Shown one piece after another: positions 27,672-37,440 of a stretch of DNA of 64,000 bases. Each line of letters opens with the position of its first letter. Position 1 is the stretch's first letter. The notes under the pieces are model-generated. The model made no database searches, was not told where the DNA came from, and saw nothing but the letters and a program-made list of their open reading frames with translations. Location of the stretch: positions 1,488,001 to 1,552,000 of the forward strand of contig NZ_LT907988.1 of the NCBI RefSeq assembly GCF_900089455.2, given 5' to 3'. The DNA is from Orrella dioscoreae. GTDB taxonomy: Bacteria; Pseudomonadota; Gammaproteobacteria; Burkholderiales; Burkholderiaceae_B. The position numbers were made by a program, and so were the translations under genes.

Positions 27672-27702
27672 TTGACCTCAAGCCCGCTTGAGGTCCGACC
27701 AT
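27672..27702 (+). promoter_or_regulatory. SoxR-type operator and promoter upstream of ridA-like gene
   Basis: A perfect 9 bp dyad, GACCTCAAG (27674-27682) and CTTGAGGTC (27687-27695), with a 4 bp centre CCCG. The half-sites CCTCAAG/CTTGAGG and their 4 bp spacing are those of the classical SoxR box. It starts in a -35 candidate TTGACC (27672-27677), and GACCAT (27697-27702) lies exactly 19 bp further on. An over-long 19 bp spacer is the hallmark of MerR-family activated promoters. Transcription would run right, into the RidA-family gene at 27775. No soxR gene is nearby in the window. Confidence 0.78.
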
Positions 27703-27774
27703 GCCGGGTATCGCACTTGCATGCGTGCCCGTGGCCAGCCTGGTTCCCGGGCCATCCGCCACCAGGAGCCGCTC

Positions 27775-28194
27775 ATGACCGCTGCACCTTCCCCCCTGAC
27801 CTTCATCAACCCGCCCGGCCTGTACGATCCGCGTCCCAACGGCTATTCGCACGTGGCTGTCGTCTCCCCCTGCACGCGCATGGTCTACGTGTCGGGGCAG
27901 GGCGGCGAGGATGCCAGCGGCGCGCTGCCCGCGGAGTTCGCGGCGCAGGTGCAGCAGGCCCTTTCCAATCTCGTCACCGCGCTGCATGCCGCGCAAGCCC
28001 AGCCGCGCGATGTGGCCAAGTTGACCGTGCTGGTGGTGGATCATTCCGAAGCACGCCTGGGTGTGTTCTCGCAGGCCTTGGGGGCCCTGTGGGGGAAAGC
28101 GCCGCCGCCCGCCTGCACCCTGATCCCCGTGCCCCGTCTGGCACTGGATGGCATGCTGATCGAGATCGAGGCAACCGCGGTGTTGCCTGCCTGA
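27775..28194 (+). CDS. RidA/YjgF-family protein (first copy)
   Basis: A 139-residue member of the RidA (YjgF/YER057c/UK114) family. Members form trimers, and several hydrolyse reactive enamine/imine intermediates made by PLP enzymes. Visible family sequence: YSHVAVVSPCTRMVYVSGQ, QVQQALSNLVTALHAA, and PPPACTLIPVPRLALDGMLIEIEA. The catalytic arginine of true RidA falls in the ...TRVEVPRL.. segment of that family; here the segment is TLIPVPRL, so this is probably a different subgroup. AGGAG lies seven bases before ATG 27775. A SoxR-type promoter about 70 bp upstream suggests redox induction. Confidence 0.85.
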   Translation: MTAAPSPLTFINPPGLYDPRPNGYSHVAVVSPCTRMVYVSGQGGEDASGALPAEFAAQVQQALSNLVTALHAAQAQPRDVAKLTVLVVDHSEARLGVFSQALGALWGKAPPPACTLIPVPRLALDGMLIEIEATAVLPA

Positions 28195-28220
28195 TGCCAT
28201 GCCGTGTGGCGCCGGCAAGG

Positions 28221-28256
28221 AAAAAGCCCCGGCAGATGCACTGACCGGGGCTTTTT
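28221..28256. terminator. Bidirectional terminator between ridA-like gene and PPIase gene
   Basis: AAAAAGCCCCGG (28221-28232) and CCGGGGCTTTTT (28245-28256) form a perfect 12 bp stem with A and T tracts, serving both convergent genes. Confidence 0.93.
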
Positions 28257-28277
28257 CACGCGTAAGGCGCGTCGTGC

Positions 28278-29054
28278 TTACTGCACCTTGGCCTTTTCAC
28301 GCAGGCCGTTGCGGTAGGTCGTGAAGGCTTGCTGGCGCAGCATTTCCTCGATCTGCGGGCGAACCTGGTCCAGCGGGGGGAATTCCACGGGACGGGCGTC
28401 CTCGACCTGGATGACGTGCCAGCCGAATTGGGTCTGCACCGGCTTGGCGCTGATCTCGCCCTTCTTCAGCGCGGTCACGGCCTGCGCGAAAGGTTGGACG
28501 TAGTTCGAGGCCGGGGCCCAGCCCAGTTCACCGCCACGCTCGGCGCTGCCCGGATCCTTGGAGTTCTTCTTGGCCAGGTCTTCGAACTTGGCCTTCTTGC
28601 CCGTCAGTTGGGCGGTCAGGTCGTTGGCCAGCTTCTCGTCTTCGACCAGGATGTGGCGAACCTTGTATTCCTGCTGATTGCCTTGCTCGGCCTTCAGCTT
28701 GTTGTACTCGGCTTGCACCTGGGCGTCGGTGACGGGGTTCTTCTTCAGGAAGTCGGCTTGCAGCGCGCGCACCAGGATGCCCTGGCGGGTCAGGTCGAGT
28801 TCGGTCTGGACTTCGGGCTGCTTGGCCACGCCAGCCTTTTCGGCGGCTTGCAGCAGCACTTCACGGGTGATCAGTTCCTGCTTGACCTGTTCGCGCAACT
28901 GGGGCGAATCGGTGGCACCTTGCGTGACGAGCAGCGAGACGAACTGGTCGACGCTTTTCTGCGTGATGGCCTTGCCGTTGACCGTCGCGACGTTCTGGGC
29001 GTACAGCGGAGCGGAGAGGGTCAGGGCCGCCAGCGCCAGGGCGATACGTTTCAT
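28278..29054 (-). CDS. Periplasmic parvulin-type peptidyl-prolyl isomerase
   Basis: A 258-residue exported foldase. A signal peptide (MKRIALALAALTLSAPLYA) is followed by an N-terminal SurA/PrsA-like helical chaperone part (to about 125) and one parvulin domain (about 130-225). The domain is marked by YKVRHILVEDEKLAND, KDPGSAERGGELGWA and QTQFGWHVIQVEDARP. It resembles the soluble parvulins of Bordetella (Par27-like), which help outer-membrane proteins fold; that identity is likely but not certain. It is the last gene of the leftward msrB-yciB-bolA run and starts 16 bp after bolA. Confidence 0.9.
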   Translation of the reverse strand: MKRIALALAALTLSAPLYAQNVATVNGKAITQKSVDQFVSLLVTQGATDSPQLREQVKQELITREVLLQAAEKAGVAKQPEVQTELDLTRQGILVRALQADFLKKNPVTDAQVQAEYNKLKAEQGNQQEYKVRHILVEDEKLANDLTAQLTGKKAKFEDLAKKNSKDPGSAERGGELGWAPASNYVQPFAQAVTALKKGEISAKPVQTQFGWHVIQVEDARPVEFPPLDQVRPQIEEMLRQQAFTTYRNGLREKAKVQ

Positions 29055-29070
29055 GGGAAGGAACTTCCTT

Positions 29071-29340
29071 TCAGGGAGACTGGGCATCCAGCGCCAGGGC
29101 ATGGATGGGATAGGGGATCAAATCCTGCAAATGATGATACACCAGCCGATGCCGCGCCACGGGCGTCAGGCCGGTGAAACAGGCGGCCACGATGCGGACG
29201 CGATAATGGCTTGCGCCGCCTGCCGCGCCGGCATGGCCGGCGTGCAGGTGGGACTCGTCCAGGATGTCCAGCGACTGGGGTTCCAGGGCCGCCAGGCGGG
29301 CGCGGATGAGCGCCATGCGTTCGGTGTCGGCGCCGCTCAT
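29071..29340 (-). CDS. BolA-family protein
   Basis: An 89-residue small protein of the BolA/IbaG fold. It shows the motif ALEPQSLDILDESHLHAGHAG, the central SHYRVRIVAACFTGLTPVARHRLVY and the end IHALALDAQSP. BolA proteins pair with monothiol glutaredoxins in iron-sulfur handling and influence cell shape. The start ATG at 29340 overlaps the yciB stop (ATGA), so the two are translated together. Confidence 0.9.
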   Translation of the reverse strand: MSGADTERMALIRARLAALEPQSLDILDESHLHAGHAGAAGGASHYRVRIVAACFTGLTPVARHRLVYHHLQDLIPYPIHALALDAQSP

Positions 29341-29945
29341 GGCTGGCGCTCCTGTTCTGCCAGCGGCTTGGCGGGAAGGTCGTCGCCGGCGCCTGCGCCG
29401 GTTTCCTCGGGCGCCTGCATGTGGCGGCCCAGCCAGACCGATTGGCCGATGACGAAGACCAGCAGCAGGCCCATCAGGCCGAACACCTTGAAGCTGACCC
29501 ACTGGCTCTCGGTGTAGTGGCCCGAGAAGGCGACGTACAGGTTGGCGCAGCCCGCCAGCACGAAGAAGAGGGCCCAGCTGGCGTTGAAGCGGTCCCAGAT
29601 GTTGTCGGGCATCCGGATCTTGGCGCCCAGCAGCTTGCGCAGCAGGTTCTTGCCCAGCAGGTAGCGGGAACCGAGCAGCGCGCCGGCGAAGAGCCAGTAG
29701 ACCACCGTGGGCTTCCACTTGATGAAGGCCTCGTCGTGCAGCAGCAGGGTGGCGCCGCCGAAGAAGACGATGACGCCCAGGTTGACCCAGTGCATGCCCT
29801 CGATGGCCTTGCCCGTCAGCTTGAGCCAGGCGATCTGCAGCACGCCCGCGGCGATGGCCACGGCCGTGGCTACATAGATGTCCGCGAAGCGATAGGCCGC
29901 GAAGAAGAGAATCAGCGGAAAGAGATCGAACAGGAACTTCTTCAT
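29337..29945 (-). CDS. yciB: Septation protein A / YciB-family inner-membrane protein
   Basis: A 202-residue integral membrane protein with five or six hydrophobic segments, matching the intracellular septation protein IspZ/YciB family. Typical sequences are [39 protein letters not shown], and [20 protein letters not shown]. YciB interacts with division and elongation proteins and affects envelope integrity. The C-terminal ~25 residues are hydrophilic. It overlaps msrB upstream and bolA downstream by four bases each, so this is a tightly coupled operon. Confidence 0.93.
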   Translation of the reverse strand: MKKFLFDLFPLILFFAAYRFADIYVATAVAIAAGVLQIAWLKLTGKAIEGMHWVNLGVIVFFGGATLLLHDEAFIKWKPTVVYWLFAGALLGSRYLLGKNLLRKLLGAKIRMPDNIWDRFNASWALFFVLAGCANLYVAFSGHYTESQWVSFKVFGLMGLLLVFVIGQSVWLGRHMQAPEETGAGAGDDLPAKPLAEQERQP

Positions 29946-30340
29946 GCGGGATCGGGCTCGAAAGTCATGGAAAGGGAGTTGATGCAGTAGCGCAGGCCGG
30001 TGGGCGGCGGGCCGTCGGGAAACACGTGGCCCAGGTGCGAGTCGCAGATGTTGCACAGCACCTCGGTGCGCACCATGCCGTGGCTGGTGTCGGTTTCCTC
30101 GCGCACGCGCGCCGGGTCGATGGGGTCGAAATAGCTGGGCCAGCCACAGCCGGCGTCGAACTTGGTGTCGGAGGCGAAGAGCGGCGTGCCGCAGCCCACG
30201 CAACGATAGATGCCGGGCGTGCTGGTATTCCAGTATTCGCCGGTGAAGGCGCGTTCGGTGCCCTTCTGGCGGGCCACGTAATACTGTTCGGGGGTGAGCT
30301 GCTCACGCCATTGGGCGTCGGTTTTGGTGACTTTCTGCAT
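29942..30340 (-). CDS. msrB: Peptide-methionine (R)-S-oxide reductase
   Basis: A 132-residue cytoplasmic repair enzyme that reduces methionine-R-sulfoxide in proteins using thioredoxin. Zinc cysteines are C47/C50 (CVGCG) and C96/C99 ([12 protein letters not shown]). The catalytic cysteine is C119 in [23 protein letters not shown] is the substrate-site motif. ATG 30340 follows an AGGAGA ribosome site, and in-frame codons further up lack one. It heads the msrB-yciB-bolA-PPIase run; msrP/msrQ elsewhere in the window do the same repair in the periplasm. Confidence 0.96.
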   Translation of the reverse strand: MQKVTKTDAQWREQLTPEQYYVARQKGTERAFTGEYWNTSTPGIYRCVGCGTPLFASDTKFDAGCGWPSYFDPIDPARVREETDTSHGMVRTEVLCNICDSHLGHVFPDGPPPTGLRYCINSLSMTFEPDPA

Positions 30341-30528
30341 GAGGTCTCCTGCCGGACTGCAAAGGGGACGGATCGAAGGGTATTGGACCACGGCGCCGCA
30401 CCAGGGTTCTGTCCATTATCCCATCCCGGGGGGCTGATATCATTCCGCCCTACAAAAGCAGCTCATTCCCATAAATTCTCTGCGTTGCGGCACGGTCTGG
30501 CATCGCGCCCCCGCACCCAGGAGACACC

Positions 30529-31701
30529 ATGACCTCTCGTAGCATGTTCCGGCTGTCCGCATGGACTGCCGCTCTGGCGCTGTCCTTGCCCCTGGGCGCC
30601 GCCCAGGCCCAGGTGAAGGTGGGGGTGACCGTGTCGAGCACCGGGCCCGCCGCCTCGCTGGGCATCCCCAGCCGCAACACCGTGGCCCTGCTGCCCACCG
30701 ACGTCGACGGCATCAGGATCGAGTACATCGTGCTTGACGACGCCACCGATCCGACCCAGGCCGTGCGCAATACCCGCAAGCTGATCGCCGAGGACAAGGT
30801 GGACGTGGTGCTGGGCACCAACGGCACGCCCGGCTCGCTGGCCATGGTCGACGTGGCCGCCGAGACCGGCACGGCCATGATCAGCGTGGCCGCCAGCGCC
30901 AAGATCGTGCAGCCGGTGGACGAGAAGCGCCGCTGGGCCTTCAAGACGCCGCAGAACGACGCCCTGATGGCCGCCGCCCTGGGCGACGCGATGGTCAGGC
31001 AGAAGGTCAAGACCCTGGGCTTCATCGGCTTCTCCGATGCCTATGGCGAGGGCTGGCTGACCGAAATGACCCAGGCGGCGGAAAAGCGCGGTATCAAGGT
31101 CGTGGGCGTGGAACGCTATGCGCGCAACGACACCAGCGTCACCGGCCAGATCCTGAAGCTCGTGTCCGCGCGCCCCGACGCGATCCTGGTGGCCGGTTCG
31201 GGCACGCCCGTCGTGCTGCCGCAGAAGGAATTGAAGGCGCGCCGCTATGCCGGCCGCATCTACCAGACCCACGGCGCGGCCAACAGCGACGTGCTGCGCG
31301 TGTGCGGCCAGGACTGCGAGGGCATGATCCTGCCGGCCGGCCCGCTGCTGGTGGCCAGCCAGCTGCCCGACAGCCACCCGGTGAAGGCCTCGGCCCTGGT
31401 CTACACCGAGCTGTACGAAAAAGCGCATGGCGCCGGCTCCACCAACACCTTCGGCGGCCACCTGTGGGATGCCGGCCAGCTGGTGCTGGCTGCCGTGCCC
31501 AAGGCCGCCGCCACCGGCGCCAAGCCGGGCACGCCCGCTTTCCGTGCCGCCCTGCGCGACGCGATCGAAAGCGTGCAGAACCTGGCGGTTTCCCAAGGCG
31601 TCTTCAACATGAGCCCCACGGAGCACGCCGGTTTCGACGAACGTGCCCGCGTCATGGTGACCGTCAAGGGCGGCAAGTGGGTCTACCAGCCCGATCTCTG
31701 A
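30529..31701 (+). CDS. Branched-chain amino acid-type ABC transporter, periplasmic binding protein (cluster 1)
   Basis: A 390-residue LivJ/LivK-like (Peripla_BP_6) receptor. A signal peptide (about 1-27, ending LGAAQAQ) is followed by VKVGVTVSSTGPAASLGIPSRN, the usual opening of the ligand domain. The hinge/ligand segments LGTNGTPGSLAMVDVAAETG and GFIGFSDAYGEGWL follow. The ligand cannot be told; this family also binds aromatic acids, amides and other small metabolites. GGAGAC lies six bases before ATG 30529. It heads a rightward operon with one LivH, a LivM-LivG fusion and LivF. Confidence 0.9.
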   Translation: MTSRSMFRLSAWTAALALSLPLGAAQAQVKVGVTVSSTGPAASLGIPSRNTVALLPTDVDGIRIEYIVLDDATDPTQAVRNTRKLIAEDKVDVVLGTNGTPGSLAMVDVAAETGTAMISVAASAKIVQPVDEKRRWAFKTPQNDALMAAALGDAMVRQKVKTLGFIGFSDAYGEGWLTEMTQAAEKRGIKVVGVERYARNDTSVTGQILKLVSARPDAILVAGSGTPVVLPQKELKARRYAGRIYQTHGAANSDVLRVCGQDCEGMILPAGPLLVASQLPDSHPVKASALVYTELYEKAHGAGSTNTFGGHLWDAGQLVLAAVPKAAATGAKPGTPAFRAALRDAIESVQNLAVSQGVFNMSPTEHAGFDERARVMVTVKGGKWVYQPDL

Positions 31702-31759
31702 TTTTTCCCCCTGATCCGCCGGGGCCGCCGCGGCCCGGCGCAAGGAAGCGTTTTTCCCG

Positions 31760-32800
31760 ATGGATTTCACAATCGCCCTGATCCTGTCGCAGGACGGCAT
31801 CGTCAATGGCGCCATCTATGCCCTGCTGGGCCTGGCGCTGGTCCTGGTGTTCGCGGTCACCCGCGTCATCTTCATTCCCCAGGGCGAATTCGTGACCTTC
31901 GGGGCCCTGACCCTGGCCATGCTGGTGGAGGGCAGGGTGCCTGGCACCGTGTGGCTGCTGCCCATCGCGGGCACGGTCGTGCTGGGCATGGAGCTGGTGC
32001 AGGCCTTGCGCACCGGCATTTATTCGGCCTTGCGCGGCACGCTGCTGACCTGTGTGCTGGTGCCCTGGGCCTTGTTCTATCTCACGCCCATCGCCGTGGC
32101 CGAGCAACTGCCGCTCTGGGGCAACGTGCTGCTGTCCCTGGCGCTGGTCGTGCCGCTGGGCCCCCTGCTGTATCGCGCCGCCTACCAGCCCCTGGCCGAG
32201 GCCAGCCCGCTGGTGCTGCTCATCGTGTCGGTGGCCGTGCACTTCGCCCTCATGGGGATGGGCCTGGTGTTCTTCGGCGCCGAGGGCTGGCGCACGCCGG
32301 CCTTCCTGGAGGGGCAGGTGGACTTCGGCGCGGTCAGCTGGTCGGCGCAAAGCCTTTTCGTGGTGGGCGCCAGCGCCGTGCTCATCACGGCGCTCTGGGC
32401 CTTCTTCGGCCACACCCTGTATGGCCGCGCCTTGCGCGCCACCGCCGTCAACCGGCGCGGCGCGCGCCTGGTCGGCATCAGCACCGCCCTGTCGGGCAGG
32501 CTCACCTTCACGTTGGCCGCGTTCATCGGCGCCTTCTCGGGCATGCTGATCGCGCCGGTCACCACCATCTACTACGACACCGGCTTCCTGATCGGCTTGA
32601 AAGGATTCGTGGCGGCCATCATCGGCGGCCTGGCCAGTTATCCGGTGGCCGCGGGCGGCGCCGTGCTGGTGGGGCTCATCGAGGCCTTCGCCTCGTTCTG
32701 GGCCAGCGCCTACAAGGAAGTCATCGTGTTCACCCTCATCATCCCGGTGCTGCTGTGGCGCTCGATCGCCAGCGGCCCGGTGCACGAGGAGGACGCATAA
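31760..32800 (+). CDS. LivH-type ABC permease (cluster 1)
   Basis: A 346-residue inner-membrane permease, longer than the usual ~295. It begins with the family pattern [20 protein letters not shown], where LivH normally has GLVNGSFYAL. The C-terminal half has RAVNR-like [20 protein letters not shown] (the EAA-type cytoplasmic loop that touches the ATPase), followed by [27 protein letters not shown]. The extra length is in the middle (about 75-140), adding hydrophobic segments. Its stop is directly followed by the ATG of the fused LivM-LivG gene. Confidence 0.92.
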   Translation: MDFTIALILSQDGIVNGAIYALLGLALVLVFAVTRVIFIPQGEFVTFGALTLAMLVEGRVPGTVWLLPIAGTVVLGMELVQALRTGIYSALRGTLLTCVLVPWALFYLTPIAVAEQLPLWGNVLLSLALVVPLGPLLYRAAYQPLAEASPLVLLIVSVAVHFALMGMGLVFFGAEGWRTPAFLEGQVDFGAVSWSAQSLFVVGASAVLITALWAFFGHTLYGRALRATAVNRRGARLVGISTALSGRLTFTLAAFIGAFSGMLIAPVTTIYYDTGFLIGLKGFVAAIIGGLASYPVAAGGAVLVGLIEAFASFWASAYKEVIVFTLIIPVLLWRSIASGPVHEEDA

Positions 32801-34635
<1,835 letters not shown>

Positions 34636-34636
<1 letters not shown>

Positions 34637-35400
34637 TGAACGCCACTCGCACCCTGCTTGAAGTCTCCAACCTGTCCGTGCGCTATGGCAAGGTCCATGC
34701 CTTGACGGGCGCGTCGCTGGCCGTGCCGGCAGGCGCCATCGTCACGGTGATCGGCGCCAATGGGGCCGGCAAATCCACGCTGCTCAACGCCATCATGGGC
34801 GCGCTGCCTGTCAGCGGCCATGCGGCGGGCGATGTGCGCTATGACGCGCAGGCACTGGGTGGCTGGCCCGTGGAACGCCGCGTGGCCACCGGCATGTCGC
34901 TGGTGCCGGAAAAGCGCGAACTGTTCTCCAGCATGAGCGTGGAGGACAATCTGCTGCTGGGCGGTTTCCGCCGCTATCGCGCGGGCGAACGCGGCTGGCG
35001 CGGCACGCTGGACGAGGTCTATGCCCTGTTCCCGCGCCTGCGCGAGCGCGCCAGCCAGGCGGCCGGCACGCTGTCGGGCGGCGAGCGCCAGATGCTGGCC
35101 GTGGGCCGCGCGCTGATGGCCAAGCCGTCGCTGCTGATGCTGGACGAGCCCAGCCTGGGCCTGGCGCCGCGCATCGTGCGCGAAATCTTCCACATCATCG
35201 CGCGCCTGCGCGATGCCGGTGTCTCCATCCTGCTGGTGGAACAGAACGCCCGCGCGGCCCTGCAGGTGGCCGACTATGGCTACGTGCTGGAGACCGGCGA
35301 GGTCGTGCTGGAAGGGCCGGCGGCGTCGCTGGCCACGAATCCGCGCGTGATCGAGAGTTATCTGGGGCTGGGGAAGACGGGGGCAGGCGAAGGCACGTGA
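34636..35400 (+). CDS. LivF-type ABC ATPase (cluster 1)
   Basis: A 254-residue ATPase that pairs with the LivG domain of the previous protein. Walker A is [17 protein letters not shown] with a normal lysine, the signature is [16 protein letters not shown], and Walker B is [19 protein letters not shown] 34636 shares its A with the upstream TGA; a GTG three bases earlier is also possible. GAGGAG sits eight bases upstream. It ends cluster 1 and converges on cluster 2 across a 55 bp gap with two hairpins. Confidence 0.94.
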
Positions 35401-35409
35401 GTGCGCTCG

Positions 35410-35448
35410 CGCCTGGCCGGATCCGGCCAGGCGGCTTGCGACGCAAGC
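35410..35448. repeat. 24-nt perfect palindrome plus second hairpin between converging liv clusters
   Basis: CGCCTGGCCG and CGGCCAGGCG flank GATC (35410-35433), directly followed by GCTTGC-GAC-GCAAGC (35434-35448). Together they fill the gap between two convergent stop codons. No T run, so any terminator role relies on stem strength alone. Confidence 0.6.
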
Positions 35449-35455
35449 GGATCGC

Positions 35456-36445
35456 CTACTTCTCGGCGACCAGCGCCGCGCGGCGCTCCCGCCAGTGCAG
35501 GAATTCGCCCACGATGCCGCGGCGGAAGGCCAGCACGCAGATGACGAAGATGAGGCCGATCACGATCGTCACCGACTCGCCCATGCGCAGGAACCACTGG
35601 ATATTGGTGAGCTGGGCCAGCGCCTGGCCCATGTCGCCGACTTTGTTCTCCAGTAGCACGACGATGAAGGCGCCCAGCACCGGGCCGGTCAGCGTGCCCA
35701 GCCCGCCGATCAGCGTCATCAGGATCACCAGGCCCGACATCTGCCAGGTGGCGTCGGACAGCGTGGCCGAGACGAACACCAGCGTCTTGGCCGAGCCCGC
35801 CAGGCCCGCCAGGCCGGCGGAGATCACGAACGCCAGCAGCTTGTAGCGGTCGACGTCGTAGCCCAGCGAGAGCGTGCGCGGCTCGTTCTCGCGGATGGCC
35901 TTGAGCACCTGGCCGAAAGGCGAGTGGACGGTGCGCCAGACGATGAAGTATCCCAGCGCGAAGAGCGCCATGATCAGGTAATACAGGTTCATGTCCGAGC
36001 GCAGGTCGATGATGCCGAACAGCGTGCCGCGCGGCACGCCTTGCAGCCCGTCCTCGCCGCCGGTGAAGCGCGCCTGCAGGAAGAAGAAGAACACCATCTG
36101 CGCCAGGGCCAGCGTGATCATGGCGAAGTAGATGCCGCTGCGGCGGATGGCCAGGAGCCCGAACAGCAAGCCCAGCAAGGCCGCGACGCCCGCGCCGAAG
36201 ATCAGCCCCAGCTCGGTGGGAAAGCCCCACATCTTCACTGCGTGGCCGGTGGCGTAGGCCGCGCTGCCGAGGAAGGCCGCGTGGCCGAAGGACAGCAGGC
36301 CCGTGAAGCCCAGCAGCAGGTTGAAGGCGCAGGCGAAGAGGGCATAGCACAGGATCTTCATGACGAAGATCGGATAGACCCCGGCGAAAGGCAGGATGGC
36401 GACGATGGCGGCGGCAGCCACATAGCCCAGCACTTGTCGATTCAT
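35456..36445 (-). CDS. LivM-type ABC permease (cluster 2)
   Basis: A 329-residue inner-membrane permease with roughly nine hydrophobic segments. Family markers are CYALFACAFNLLLGFTGLLSF, GHAAFLGSAAYATGHAVK and the cytoplasmic contact loop AIRENEPRTLSLGYDVDRYK. GLGTLTGPVLGAFIVVLLEN is the typical C-terminal segment. It overlaps the upstream livH gene by four bases (ATGA), so both halves of the channel are made together. Last gene of the leftward cluster livG-livF-binding protein-livH-livM. Confidence 0.94.
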   Translation of the reverse strand: MNRQVLGYVAAAAIVAILPFAGVYPIFVMKILCYALFACAFNLLLGFTGLLSFGHAAFLGSAAYATGHAVKMWGFPTELGLIFGAGVAALLGLLFGLLAIRRSGIYFAMITLALAQMVFFFFLQARFTGGEDGLQGVPRGTLFGIIDLRSDMNLYYLIMALFALGYFIVWRTVHSPFGQVLKAIRENEPRTLSLGYDVDRYKLLAFVISAGLAGLAGSAKTLVFVSATLSDATWQMSGLVILMTLIGGLGTLTGPVLGAFIVVLLENKVGDMGQALAQLTNIQWFLRMGESVTIVIGLIFVICVLAFRRGIVGEFLHWRERRAALVAEK

Positions 36446-37329
36446 TTCTCTTTCCCGAACAGCCCGGCCGGGCGCAGCAGCAGAACGATGGCCATGATGA
36501 TGAACACCACGGTGCTGGAGGCCTCGGGCCAGAAGACCTTGGTCAGGCCTTCGACCACGCCCAGCCCCAGTCCGGTGACGATGGCGCCCATGATGGAGCC
36601 CATGCCGCCGATGACCACCACGGCGAACACGACGATGATGAGGTTGCTGCCCATGAGCGGCGAGATCTGCAGCACGGGCGCCGCCAGCACGCCGGCGAAA
36701 CCGGCCAGCGCGACGCCGAAGCCGTAGGTCAGCGTGATCATGAGCGGCACGTTCACGCCGAAGGATTCGACCAGCTTTGGGTTCTCGGTGGCCGCGCGCA
36801 GCAGGGCGCCCAGGCGGGTGCGTTCGATGACGAACCAGGTAAGCAGACAGACCACGACCGAGGCGACGACGACCCAGGCGCGGTAGTTCGGCAGGATCAT
36901 GAAGCCCAGGTTGGTGGCGCCGCGCAAGGCGTCCGGTGTGGGATAGGGCTGGCCCGAGACCCCGAAGAAGCTGCGCAGCAGGCCTTCGAGCAGCAGCGTG
37001 ATGCCGAAGGTGAGGAGCAGCCCGTACAGGTGGTCCAGCTTGTAGAGATGGCGCAGCAACAGCTTCTCGATCACGATGCCGAAGAGCCCGACCAGCAGCG
37101 GCCCGAGCAGCAGCATGACCCAGTAGTTCAGGCCGAGATACTCCATGCCCATCCAGGCCGCGAAGGCGCCCAGCATGTACAGCGCGCCATGCGCGAAGTT
37201 GATCACGTTGAGCAGGCCGAAGATGACCGCCAGGCCCAGTGACAGGATGGCATAGAAGGAGCCGTTCACCAGGCCGAGCAGCAACTGGCCGAGCAGCGCC
37301 TGGGTGGGAATGCCGAAGATTTCAGTCAT
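36442..37329 (-). CDS. LivH-type ABC permease (cluster 2)
   Basis: A 295-residue permease of the normal LivH length. It has QLLLGLVNGSFYAILSLGLA at the N-terminus, NFAHGALYMLGAF and the ATPase-contact loop RAATENPKLVESFGVNV. The C-terminal region has GGMGSIMGAIVTGLGLGVVEGL. It lies 111 bp after the binding-protein gene, across a string of hairpins, and overlaps livM by four bases. Confidence 0.94.
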   Translation of the reverse strand: MTEIFGIPTQALLGQLLLGLVNGSFYAILSLGLAVIFGLLNVINFAHGALYMLGAFAAWMGMEYLGLNYWVMLLLGPLLVGLFGIVIEKLLLRHLYKLDHLYGLLLTFGITLLLEGLLRSFFGVSGQPYPTPDALRGATNLGFMILPNYRAWVVVASVVVCLLTWFVIERTRLGALLRAATENPKLVESFGVNVPLMITLTYGFGVALAGFAGVLAAPVLQISPLMGSNLIIVVFAVVVIGGMGSIMGAIVTGLGLGVVEGLTKVFWPEASSTVVFIIMAIVLLLRPAGLFGKEK

Positions 37330-37363
37330 CGGAGTGAAGCGACAGACAAGAAACGTTGCGGGC

Positions 37364-37432
37364 GCCGCGCGCGGCGGGACCCCTGGCAGGGGCCGCGCGC
37401 GGCATCGTCGGGCGCACGGAGGATTCCGTGCG
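37364..37432 (-). repeat. Tandem GC hairpins between binding-protein and permease genes (cluster 2)
   Basis: GCCGCGCGCGGC occurs at 37364-37375 and again at 37392-37403, with CCCCT-GGC-AGGGG between them. CGCACGGA-GGAT-TCCGTGCG follows at 37413-37432. On the leftward message they come right after the binding-protein stop. Such structures often protect the binding-protein mRNA and lower permease expression. Confidence 0.65.
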
Positions 37433-37440
37433 TCCCGGTC

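Noticed and set aside
28300-30340. msrB-yciB-bolA-PPIase as a novel stress system
   Set aside because: The four genes are tightly coupled, but as far as I recall this is an ordinary gene order in betaproteobacteria and each has a known separate role.
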